Under the pieces are notes generated by a model. The model saw only the letters and a list, made by a program, of their open reading frames with translations, was not told the origin of the DNA and made no database searches. Shown here in pieces: positions 1-5,674 of a stretch of DNA of 7,645 nt. This DNA comes from Actinomycetes bacterium. Its GTDB lineage: Bacteria > Actinomycetota > Acidimicrobiia > Spongiisociales > UBA4744. Numbering within the stretch: position 1 is the stretch's first letter; each line of letters begins with the position of its first letter. The stretch is taken from positions 1-7,645 of the forward strand of contig JAHEDM010000108.1 in NCBI GenBank assembly GCA_024641205.1, given 5' to 3'. The position numbers were made by a program, and so were the translations under genes.

Positions 1-271
1 CGCTTCGGATGCGACACCCAAAGGCCCTCTCTCTCGCACAGGGCGCGGCGGCCGGAATCCTGCTAGGACGCCGCTTCGTCCGAGCCTCAACTGCCGCGCC
101 CGACAATCGTTAGTGTTCGTGGAGAGGTTGGAGGGAGCCGAGCATCACGAGAGGCGGGTGGTTCGTCCTGACTTCTGACGTCCGGCGCATCGTTGCCACG
201 AGTCCGAGGCGGGCCCCGTCTGTGGTTCCCGCCTTCTTCGGTGAATTCGGTGTCTCTCATCTCTTCTGTGG
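1..271. other. Left-edge stretch with no supportable gene
   Basis: All three forward frames meet stops before the kinase: at about 64-66, 111-113 and 173-175. None of the short tails carries a response-regulator ending such as an RGVGYR-like motif. The frame that ends at 111-113 could be the last 36 codons of a gene entering from the left (it contains GAAAGILLGRR), but its length and composition do not separate it from chance. On the minus strand two frames stay open to the left edge from TTG or GTG codons without a ribosome binding site. I see no tRNA-like or rRNA-like sequence. The stretch probably contains the promoter and leader of the kinase gene. A TANNNT hexamer at 111-116 is the only -10-like element I noticed, and it has no -35 partner. 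Confidence 0.4.
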
Positions 272-1810
272 GTGCGGGTGGTTGCGGTGAGAACCTTCCG
301 GAGACTGAGCTTTCGTCTGTTCGTCTCCTACCTCGCCGTGGTGGTGGTAGCGACCGGTGTCGTGTTCGTGACAACCAGGCTCCTGGCGCCGACCTTTTTC
401 CGGGTCAACCTCGAGGCGGCGGAAGATACCGAAACCTCTACCACCACGTTGCCGGCCCAGAGCACGACCAGCGTGACCGGTGATTCGCCTTCAACTACCG
501 GCGGGGTGCCTTCCACCATTGGTCCGGGTGGTTCTACGTCGACGTCGCAGGCCGGGTCTCCTTCGACGTCGGGTCCGGGTGGTTCTACGTCGACGTCGCA
601 GGCCGGGTCTCCTTCGACGTCGGGTCCGGGTGGTTCTACGTCGACGTCGCAGTCCGGTGCAACGCCGCCATCGGGTCACGGTGGGTCGACGTCGACATCA
701 CCGGCGGGAGGCTCTTCGTCCGACCGAGGATCCGGGGGAGGTCTCTCGTCGAGCACCGGTGGGGGAGCGGTGGACGGGACGTTTGCGTCGGAAGCCTTCG
801 CAAGCTATCTCGTGGCCGCCGAGGTGGTTCCCGACACGGAGGTGAACGATGCGTTCCTATCGGCCATCGACTCGGCTCTGCTCGTCTCCCTGCTGGTTTC
901 CCTGGTAGTTGCCGGAGGCTTCGCCGCCTTCGTTTCCCGACGCATCATGAGGCCTATTGCCCGGGTGCGGGCAACGACCGTCCGGTTGGCAGAGGGCCAC
1001 TACGCCGAGCGCGTGACGGTGCCCGATGTGGAGGAGTTGGCCGAGTTGGCCCGCGACGTCAACGGCCTGGCGGCCACCCTCGAGGCGACCGAGCAAAGAC
1101 GCAACCGGCTGATCGCGGATGTAGCGCACGAGCTTCGTACGCCGCTCACCACCATCAAGGGATACATGGAAGGTTTCATCGACGGGGTGATAGAACCGAG
1201 CGACGAGCTGTTCGCCTCGATGGCCGAGGAGGCGACCCGGCTCCAGCGGGTGGTATCCGACCTGGGGCTCCTCTCCCGATTGGATGAAGCGGTCCTGGAG
1301 ATGCAGTCCGAACCGGTTGATGTAGGAGAGTTGGCGGCTGCGGTTGCCGAACGGCTCTTGCCGCAGTTCCTCGACAAGGGTGTCCGCCTTCGGACCGACA
1401 CCGCCGCCGGGGTCGAGGTGATGGGCGACCAGGATCGATTGGCGCAAGTGTTCACCAATCTGGTGGGGAATGCTCTCTCGCATACCCAAGCGGGAGGCCT
1501 GGTGGAAGTGACGGCGCACCGCTTTGGTGACGGGGTGGAGGTGGAGGTAGCCGACACAGGGGAGGGGATCGCTCCCGAGAACCTGGATAGGGTCTTCGAG
1601 CGTTTCTACCGGGTCGACACGGGCAGTCATCATGGGACCGGTCTGGGATTGACGATCGCCCGGAGCATCGCCCGCGCCCACGGCGGCGATGTTGTTGCCC
1701 GGTCGGAGGGCATCGGTCGCGGTGCGCGGTTCGTGGTCAGTCTCCCCGTTCTCCCCGGCCGCAACCGGCCGGATGCGCCTCGTCTCCGGGAAGCGGCGGT
1801 GGAGCCGTAG
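272..1810 (+). CDS. Membrane sensor histidine kinase with repeat-rich extracytoplasmic segment
   Basis: A 512-residue two-component sensor kinase that should autophosphorylate on histidine and pass the phosphate to a response regulator. TM1 is about residues 16-38 and TM2 about 202-222. Between them lies a roughly 160-residue extracytoplasmic segment, most of it (about 55-165) Gly/Ser/Thr/Pro-rich and repetitive, with no recognisable ligand-binding fold. A HAMP linker follows TM2 (about 223-275). The HisKA H-box is VAHELRTPLTT, with the phospho-accepting His at 286. The ATPase domain shows the N-box (NLVGNALSH, 396-404), G1 box DTGEGI (428-433), F-box FERFYRVD (442-449) and G2 box GTGLGL (455-460). 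All key residues are present, so the enzyme should be active; the core resembles the BaeS/PhoR-like class. The start is uncertain. GTG at 272 is the first start after an in-frame stop at 242, but GTG 278 and GTG 287 are in frame, and 287 has a weak GGGTGG upstream. No response regulator lies within the 271 bases upstream, nor next to it downstream. Confidence 0.95.
   Translation: MRVVAVRTFRRLSFRLFVSYLAVVVVATGVVFVTTRLLAPTFFRVNLEAAEDTETSTTTLPAQSTTSVTGDSPSTTGGVPSTIGPGGSTSTSQAGSPSTSGPGGSTSTSQAGSPSTSGPGGSTSTSQSGATPPSGHGGSTSTSPAGGSSSDRGSGGGLSSSTGGGAVDGTFASEAFASYLVAAEVVPDTEVNDAFLSAIDSALLVSLLVSLVVAGGFAAFVSRRIMRPIARVRATTVRLAEGHYAERVTVPDVEELAELARDVNGLAATLEATEQRRNRLIADVAHELRTPLTTIKGYMEGFIDGVIEPSDELFASMAEEATRLQRVVSDLGLLSRLDEAVLEMQSEPVDVGELAAAVAERLLPQFLDKGVRLRTDTAAGVEVMGDQDRLAQVFTNLVGNALSHTQAGGLVEVTAHRFGDGVEVEVADTGEGIAPENLDRVFERFYRVDTGSHHGTGLGLTIARSIARAHGGDVVARSEGIGRGARFVVSLPVLPGRNRPDAPRLREAAVEP
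521..718. repeat. 51-bp in-frame tandem repeat inside the kinase gene
   Basis: Units start at 521, 572, 623 and 674. The first two (521-571 and 572-622) are identical over all 51 bases. The third matches for its first 30 bases and then diverges. The fourth, at 674, is a degenerate 45-base version. Each unit encodes 17 residues of the form GPGGSTSTS followed by QAGSPSTS, so gain or loss of a unit keeps the reading frame. The perfect identity of the first two units, against the decay of the later ones, suggests recent duplication or slippage. The encoded protein lies outside the membrane, between TM1 and TM2. Confidence 0.95.
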
Positions 1811-1829
1811 CAGGCCGGACGGTCGATCC

Positions 1830-2855
1830 TCAGCGGTGCAGCTCCACGACGTCGCCATCGTGCAGTTCGTGTTCGCCGCCCACATGCTGGCCTTCGTAGA
1901 TGCCGGGTCTCCACAGGCGAGCGAACTTGAGCGACTCGGCGATCTCTCGATGCACCAGCTCGGCAACCTCGTGAACGGTACCGCCGCGCCCGACTGTGTA
2001 CGGCCGGTCCAGGTCGGGTGGCTTGCCCGGTGCCTTCGAGTACACCCTGACGATGCTCAACCGATCGAAGAGCCAGGGCCCGATCTTGTCCAGGCCGTCC
2101 CCGGTTGTTGCGGATATCGCAAACCACGGGAACCGCAACTCGGTGAGCTCTTCGAAGATCTCGATCTCGGCCTTTGGGTCGGCGATCTGGTCGGTCTTGT
2201 TGACGATCATCAGGGTGGGAAGCCGGATCGTGAATGGATCTCCTTCGTGGTCTGCCACCAGCCGCGGCGCGCCTGCGTCGCCCGGCCATCCCGGTGAGAG
2301 GACGACCTTCCGTTCGGCGAGCACGTTGCGGGCCGTCACGGCCCGCTCCATACAACCCGCCTCACAGAGGTCAACCACCAGCAGACAGGCATCGGCCGGC
2401 TGGACGGCATTGGCGATCCAGGGGATGGGATGCTCGACGGAGATGGCCGGAAGGTCGATGAGCTGAAAAGCGATGTCCTCGAAGGGCATCATGCCCGGTT
2501 GAGGGAATTGGGTCGTGAACGGATACTCACCGATCTGGGCGTGGGAGCCGGTAAGGCGGGCGTGCAGCGTCGACTTGCCACTGTTCGGAGGTCCGATCAA
2601 GGCGAGCTGAGCGGCCCCTTCTCGCCGGAACGAAGTTGGGGGACCGCGCCGTGCGCCGCCTTTCTTCGGTCCGGCCAACTCGTCGGTCAGTTCCTTGATC
2701 CGCGTCTTGATGTCGGCCTGGAGGTGATCGGTGCCCTTGTGTTTTGGCAAGGCTCGCAACATGGTGCGCAGCAATTCCAGGCGTTCTTTCGGCTCGCCTG
2801 CTCGTTTGAAAGCAGCCTCGGCCTTCTTGTATTCGGGGGTGAGATTGGCCGGCAT
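1830..2855 (-). CDS. DRG/Obg-type GTPase with C-terminal TGS domain
   Basis: A 341-residue GTPase close in layout to the DRG (developmentally regulated GTP-binding) branch of the Obg family, better known from archaea and eukaryotes. The N-terminal helical region (1-60) contains the DRG-like PKHKGTDHLQADIK stretch, followed by a basic linker (about 62-78). The G domain shows G1 GPPNSGKST (88-96), G2 YPFTT (111-115), G3 DLPA (134-137), G4 NKTD (219-222) and G5 SAT (248-250). Residues about 267-340 form a TGS domain ending in DGDVVELHR, typical of a complete C-terminus. G3 normally reads DxxG; here the glycine is alanine, which may be a subfamily trait or may alter hydrolysis. Members generally act on ribosomes or translation factors; the target here is unknown. 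ATG 2855 is supported by GGAAG upstream (2860-2864 on the plus strand). The gene lies 81 bp downstream of the two-span membrane protein and may share its transcript. Confidence 0.93.
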   Translation of the reverse strand: MPANLTPEYKKAEAAFKRAGEPKERLELLRTMLRALPKHKGTDHLQADIKTRIKELTDELAGPKKGGARRGPPTSFRREGAAQLALIGPPNSGKSTLHARLTGSHAQIGEYPFTTQFPQPGMMPFEDIAFQLIDLPAISVEHPIPWIANAVQPADACLLVVDLCEAGCMERAVTARNVLAERKVVLSPGWPGDAGAPRLVADHEGDPFTIRLPTLMIVNKTDQIADPKAEIEIFEELTELRFPWFAISATTGDGLDKIGPWLFDRLSIVRVYSKAPGKPPDLDRPYTVGRGGTVHEVAELVHREIAESLKFARLWRPGIYEGQHVGGEHELHDGDVVELHR

Positions 2856-2859
2856 CGCG

Positions 2860-2864
2860 CTTCC
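2860..2864 (-). promoter_or_regulatory. Ribosome binding site of the TGS GTPase
   Basis: Read on the minus strand this is GGAAG, 4 bases before ATG 2855. It supports that start codon, which also gives an N-terminus matching the DRG family. Confidence 0.5.
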
Positions 2865-2891
2865 ATTCTGGTCGAATCAACACGCGACCGC

Positions 2892-2915
2892 GGCGGACGT
2901 CCGGAGACATCCGCC
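2892..2915. other. Short inverted repeat between membrane protein and GTPase genes
   Basis: GGCGGA (2892-2897) pairs with TCCGCC (2910-2915). After a C/A mismatch, GTC (2899-2901) pairs with GAC (2906-2908) around the 4-base loop CGGA. It lies 21 bases past the membrane protein stop and 36 bases before the GTPase start, both on the minus strand. No T-tract follows it in the leftward direction, so it does not look like a standard intrinsic terminator. It could partly terminate the upstream operon, stabilise its 3' end, or sit in the leader of the GTPase mRNA. Confidence 0.5.
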
Positions 2916-2936
2916 ACGAAGAAGCAAGGACTCGGA

Positions 2937-3623
2937 TCAGACGACCAGCGGTTCCTCCTTCACCTCAGCGGGTGTCTCCAAACGAGTCGGTGTGCTGCGC
3001 ACCCCGAGATAGGTCAGGGTGACGCCGACCACCAGACCAAACAGACCGACGACCATCAGAGCGATCCCGATCGGATGGATGAAGGGAATCCGCGCCGCAG
3101 CGGTCAGATCGACATCGACACCGGGCGTACCGTCGGCGTTGATGACGGCAATCGCCCATCGGCCGTTCTCGATATCCCAGGCGAGGCTTCCGTCTGTGGC
3201 ATCGGCTACCCAGAAGCTCTGATTGCCGGGCCTGGTCACCAGGTTGATTCCTTCGTGCCCTCTGACGATCACGTTGTCGCCTGAGAACTCGACGGAGGCG
3301 TGACGGACATCGGCGAGATAGCGGTTCACTTCGTCTGCCGGCCCGATGCCGACAAAGACATCCTTGCCATTGCGCGAGTCCACGTTGAGCCGCGCCCCGA
3401 TGGTGTCGAGATCGATCCGATTCACGACCGGATCGTCCATGAAGACATCGAGATCCTCACCGACCAGAGCAACCGATTCCGTAGTGATGCGGACGGGGCC
3501 GGCGGTGAGGACCCCGTCGGCATCGTCCACCGAAAGGGCGATGGCGCCCGCTCCGAGGATTCCCAGGCTGCCGATCACGATCATCACACCGACGAAGGCG
3601 GACAGTACTTTTGCGATTCTCAT
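2937..3623 (-). CDS. Two-span membrane protein with extracytoplasmic domain, unknown function
   Basis: A 228-residue protein with an N-terminal membrane helix (about 7-30, without a clear cleavage site), an extracytoplasmic domain of about 150 residues, and a second helix (about 182-207) followed by a short cytoplasmic tail rich in Thr, Pro and Glu. The outer domain contains VFVGIGPADEVNRYLADV (89-106), FWVADATDG (137-145), and a tryptophan followed by INADGTPGVDVDL (161-173). I recall similar motifs from uncharacterised actinobacterial membrane proteins, but I cannot name an established family or function. ATG 3623 has a good AAGGAG 7 bases upstream (3631-3636) and overlaps the pspC stop in an ATGA, so the two proteins are probably made together. 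An envelope-stress or anchoring role alongside PspC is inference. Confidence 0.88.
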   Translation of the reverse strand: MRIAKVLSAFVGVMIVIGSLGILGAGAIALSVDDADGVLTAGPVRITTESVALVGEDLDVFMDDPVVNRIDLDTIGARLNVDSRNGKDVFVGIGPADEVNRYLADVRHASVEFSGDNVIVRGHEGINLVTRPGNQSFWVADATDGSLAWDIENGRWAIAVINADGTPGVDVDLTAAARIPFIHPIGIALMVVGLFGLVVGVTLTYLGVRSTPTRLETPAEVKEEPLVV

Positions 3624-4054
3624 AGATGCTCTCCTTGTTCATGCGTTGACGCGACGGGCCGGCCATCTTTGACCAGCACCACTCCGGCGATCAGCAGCGT
3701 TACCGCTATGAGCAGACCGACCGGGGCCAGGCCGCTCAAGAGGATCAGCAACGCAAAGGCGATCAGGAGGGCGCCGGCCCGGCGGCCCGGGGTTGCCAGA
3801 GCAGTCAGCCAGGCTTCAGCCGGGGATTCCGTCTGCCCTTCGCTTCGGATCGCGAACCAGCCGGTCAGGTAGGCGAGGATGCCGAACCCTCCGAAGAAGG
3901 TGGCGATCACGAAGCCGAGCCTGACGAGCCAGGTTTGGGTATTGGTGTGTTCGGCGATTGCGGCTGCAACGCCTGCCAGGACTCGGCCTGAGGCAGGGCG
4001 TTCCATCCGGGTGCGGGTCGCCGACCCGCTTGGGGATTGAGTAGTAGTAACCAT
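3620..4054 (-). CDS. PspC-domain membrane protein
   Basis: A 144-residue protein whose N-terminal half is a PspC domain (about 22-70): GRVLAGVAAAIAEHTNTQ followed by a hydrophobic helix with FFGGFGILAYLTGWFAI. This matches the family pattern of a Gly/Ala-rich amphipathic start, a VRL-type motif, and a Gly-Gly helix ending in a W-x-x-I/P-type sequence. After a polar linker (71-92) come one or two further helices (about 94-128) and a short cytoplasmic tail. In proteobacteria PspC senses envelope stress with PspB; in actinobacteria PspC domains also occur in stand-alone proteins and as parts of sensor kinases, with no PspA nearby, as here. The first 20 residues (Ser/Thr-rich) look disordered. 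The gene overlaps the next one by 4 bases. ATG 4054 has only a weak GGGGG upstream, so its translation signal is unremarkable. Confidence 0.9.
   Translation of the reverse strand: MVTTTQSPSGSATRTRMERPASGRVLAGVAAAIAEHTNTQTWLVRLGFVIATFFGGFGILAYLTGWFAIRSEGQTESPAEAWLTALATPGRRAGALLIAFALLILLSGLAPVGLLIAVTLLIAGVVLVKDGRPVASTHEQGEHL
3631..3636 (-). promoter_or_regulatory. Ribosome binding site of the two-span membrane protein
   Basis: Read on the minus strand this is AAGGAG, 7 bases before ATG 3623. It lies inside the end of the PspC-domain gene. With the ATGA overlap it fixes the start and suggests coupled translation. Confidence 0.7.
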
Positions 4055-4098
4055 GCCCCCATGCTGCAGGGACCGGGACCCGGCGTCTATGAGGAGTC

Positions 4099-4139
4099 AC
4101 CCTCCAAGAACCCTGAATACTCGGGGTTGCCTGGAGGGT
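4099..4139. other. 41-bp interrupted inverted repeat between PH-like and pspC genes
   Basis: The outer arms ACCCTCCA (4099-4106) and TGGAGGGT (4132-4139) are perfectly complementary. The inner arms AACCCTGA (4109-4116) and TCGGGGTT (4121-4128) pair at seven of eight positions, with a T/G at the eighth, around the loop ATAC. A 2-base by 3-base internal bulge separates the two stems. It lies 50 bases past the stop of the PH-like gene and 44 bases before the pspC start; both genes read leftward. No T-tract follows in either direction. It could be a U-less terminator of the PH-like gene, a structured leader of the pspC transcript, or a protein-binding palindrome. Confidence 0.75.
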
Positions 4140-4189
4140 ATCCCCTGAGGAGCTTCGATCTCGGGCGGGGTGGTAGATGCCGCGCTTCG

Positions 4190-4552
4190 CTAGGCGATGG
4201 TCGCGGAGATCGCTGAGGCGTGCAGGTCCGGGTCGGAGATGCCCAAAACCACGCGGGTGTACTCCCAGTCGCGAATGGCGAGGACGAGCACTCGCTTCGG
4301 CCGGAACACCGCCCAGAATTCGCGGTGGGGCGGCTGCCCGTATGAGCCGTGCCGGACCAGTCCGGGGATATGCGTACCGGGGGCCCGCAACCAGGTTCCC
4401 TCGCCGGGGGGAATCGCCGTTCGATCGATGGCCTCGACGCCGGTGATCAGCTGGGTGGGAATGGCCAACCGGCTCTTGATGGCCAGCACACCCTCAATGC
4501 CGCCGAGCCTCACGTGAACGGTCTGCGGGTCCGTGCTGAGTTTGATGCTCAT
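4190..4552 (-). CDS. Small PH-like (bacterial pleckstrin-fold) protein
   Basis: A 120-residue soluble protein with no signal peptide or membrane helix. The order of elements is that of small bacterial PH-like proteins: alternating beta strands (LAIKSRLAIPTQLITGVEAI, 23-42), the loop WLRAPGTHIPGLVRHGSYG (54-72), strands around REFWAVFRPKRVLVLAI (77-93), and a C-terminal helix after SDPDLHASAI (106-115). The RAPGTxIPG segment recurs in actinobacterial proteins I recall as conserved hypotheticals with this fold. No function is known to me. The reading frame runs much further upstream, but that part is antisense to the SRPBCC gene. I chose ATG 4552 because the conserved-looking protein begins there. 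No Shine-Dalgarno precedes it, and a TAGCCT box ends exactly 7 bases before the ATG, so the mRNA may be leaderless. Confidence 0.82.
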   Translation of the reverse strand: MSIKLSTDPQTVHVRLGGIEGVLAIKSRLAIPTQLITGVEAIDRTAIPPGEGTWLRAPGTHIPGLVRHGSYGQPPHREFWAVFRPKRVLVLAIRDWEYTRVVLGISDPDLHASAISATIA

Positions 4553-4648
4553 ACCCGACAGGCTAGGCCGACGCCATCGCGGCGCGGACGGAGTCCCCCG
4601 CCCAGCCGGTGGGCAGATGGGATAGGCTCGCCGGATTGAGGAGGAATC
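4553..4648. promoter_or_regulatory. Divergent promoter region
   Basis: This 96-bp gap must drive the PH-like gene to the left and the SRPBCC/methyltransferase pair to the right. On the minus strand TAGCCT (4560-4565) sits 7 bases before ATG 4552, the spacing expected of a -10 box for a leaderless transcript. On the plus strand TAGGCT (4623-4628) sits 20 bases before ATG 4649. I see no convincing -35 hexamer for either. The two boxes are suggested by position and the TANNNT pattern only. Confidence 0.45.
4638..4645 (+). promoter_or_regulatory. Strong ribosome binding site of the SRPBCC gene
   Basis: GAGGAGGA ends 3 bases before ATG 4649; its AGGAGG core (4639-4644) is 4 bases away. This is the best Shine-Dalgarno sequence in the window and fixes the start. 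Confidence 0.8.
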
Positions 4649-5095
4649 ATGCGAACGATTGAGACCAGCATCCAGATTGATGCCCCGGTTGCCCGGGTTT
4701 GGGAGGTCTTCTCGGATTTCGAGCGGTATCCGGAATGGAATCCCTTCGTTGCCTCGGTCGAGGGGCGCGCGGCGGTCGGCGAGCGGATCGAAGCACGCCT
4801 GACCCCACCTGGTGGGAAGAGTATGACCTTCAAGCCGCGAGTCCTGGCCTTCGAACCCGAGCACGAGTTCCGCTGGCTCGGGCACTTGCTGGTGCCGGGT
4901 TTGTTCGATGGAGAGCACCAATTCTTCCTTGAACCGGCCGAGGAAGACGGAACCAGGTTTGTTCAACGGGAGGAATTTCGCGGCATCCTCGTCCCGATGG
5001 TCCTCAAGATGGTCGGTGAATCGACCAGAAACGGCTTCGAAGCGATGAACGCAGCGCTGAAGCGACGGGTCGAAGCCGCGGGGTCTTCCGGATGA
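4649..5095 (+). CDS. SRPBCC (START-like/polyketide cyclase-like) family protein
   Basis: A 148-residue cytoplasmic protein of the SRPBCC superfamily, whose helix-grip fold forms a deep pocket for hydrophobic ligands. The N-terminal signature is complete: IETSIQIDAPVARVWEVFSD (4-23), then FERYPEWNPF (24-33). Strands follow (VGERIEARLTPPGG, 43-56; FKPRVLAFEPEHEFRWLG, 61-78; DGEHQFFLEP, 87-96; TRFVQREEFRGILVP, 102-116). The long C-terminal helix is about 120-143. The length is normal for the family. Members include lipid-transfer, cyclase-like and stress-linked proteins, so the ligand cannot be read from sequence. Its stop overlaps the start of the methyltransferase in an ATGA, so the two are translationally coupled and probably work on the same pathway. 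Confidence 0.92.
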   Translation: MRTIETSIQIDAPVARVWEVFSDFERYPEWNPFVASVEGRAAVGERIEARLTPPGGKSMTFKPRVLAFEPEHEFRWLGHLLVPGLFDGEHQFFLEPAEEDGTRFVQREEFRGILVPMVLKMVGESTRNGFEAMNAALKRRVEAAGSSG

Positions 5096-5667
5096 CATCG
5101 GGTCACCAGACCGAGCCATGTCCCTGGTGGCTCGGGTACGTCCTCGCCAATCCGCTTCGCAAACTCATGCAAGACCCGTCGAGCCTGGTCGGCCCGTACG
5201 TAGCAGAAGGAATGGTGGTGCTCGAACCCGGATGCGGCATGGGGTTCTTCACGCTCGAGCTTGCGAGACGGGTGGGAAACTCCGGCAAGGTCGTAGCCGT
5301 TGACCTGCAACCGCGGATGCTGGCCGGATTGCGGAGGCGGGCTCGTCGTGCCCGGCTCATCGATCGACTCGATATTCGTCTGGCCGACGACGACCGGTTG
5401 GGCGTTTCCGACCTGGCCGGGCAGGTCGGCTTCGCGCTGGCTTTCTATGTAGTCCACGAATTGGCCAACCCGGCCGGGTTCTTTCATGAAGTACACGAAG
5501 CCCTGGGACCTGAAGGCGTGCTCTTGATCGTCGAGCCGAGAGCGCACGGAGGCGGAGAAGAGTCGTTGCAGGTCTCGATCGACCTGGCGGCCCGGTCCGG
5601 GCTTGTCCTTTTGGACCGGCCGAACTTCAAACGCAATCAGGTCGCTCTGCTCGGCAATACGGGATGA
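5092..5667 (+). CDS. Class I SAM-dependent methyltransferase
   Basis: A 191-residue methyltransferase with a seven-strand Rossmann-like fold. The N-terminus CPWWLGYVLANPLRK (10-24) is a stretch I recall from a group of small UbiE-like methyltransferases. Motif I is VLEPGCGMGFFTLELA (43-58), binding S-adenosylmethionine; the acidic residue after strand 2 is D71 (VVAVDLQ, 68-73). Later motifs are LADDDRL (97-103), FALAFYVVHEL (114-124) and GPEGVLLIVEPRAH (139-152). The C-terminal strand region (LVLLDRPNFKRNQVALL, 171-187) matches the usual ending. The substrate is unknown; N-, O- or C-methylation of a small molecule is possible. ATG 5092 overlaps the upstream stop by 4 bases. Its 3' end converges with the dehydrogenase, leaving 7 bases between the stops and no visible terminator. 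Confidence 0.92.
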   Translation: MTSGHQTEPCPWWLGYVLANPLRKLMQDPSSLVGPYVAEGMVVLEPGCGMGFFTLELARRVGNSGKVVAVDLQPRMLAGLRRRARRARLIDRLDIRLADDDRLGVSDLAGQVGFALAFYVVHELANPAGFFHEVHEALGPEGVLLIVEPRAHGGGEESLQVSIDLAARSGLVLLDRPNFKRNQVALLGNTG

Positions 5668-5674
5668 GATCGTT

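Noticed and set aside
521..718. CRISPR array suggested by regular repeats
   Set aside because: The units are adjacent without spacers, are in frame and encode protein. No cas gene is present.
480..845. Arg-rich open frames on both strands (for example 480-845 plus and 491-679 minus) across the kinase repeat
   Set aside because: The repeat unit is 51 bases, a multiple of three, so stop-free frames persist on both strands by construction. The Arg-rich products are frame shadows of the Gly/Ser/Thr segment.
1755..1772. CCGGCC/GGCCGG inverted repeat near the end of the kinase gene, considered as a terminator
   Set aside because: It lies inside the coding sequence about 36 bases before the stop, has only a 6-bp stem made of a common GC-rich motif, and lacks a T-tract.
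857..1966. Long 369-codon open frame on the minus strand opposite the kinase
   Set aside because: It runs antisense to clear H, N, G1, F and G2 boxes, has no recognisable domain, and extends into the GTPase gene. It is a shadow caused by high GC content.
4553..5119. Upstream in-frame extension of the PH-like gene on the minus strand
   Set aside because: The extra residues are antisense to the SRPBCC gene, which has complete family motifs and a strong Shine-Dalgarno. The PH-like fold is accounted for from ATG 4552.
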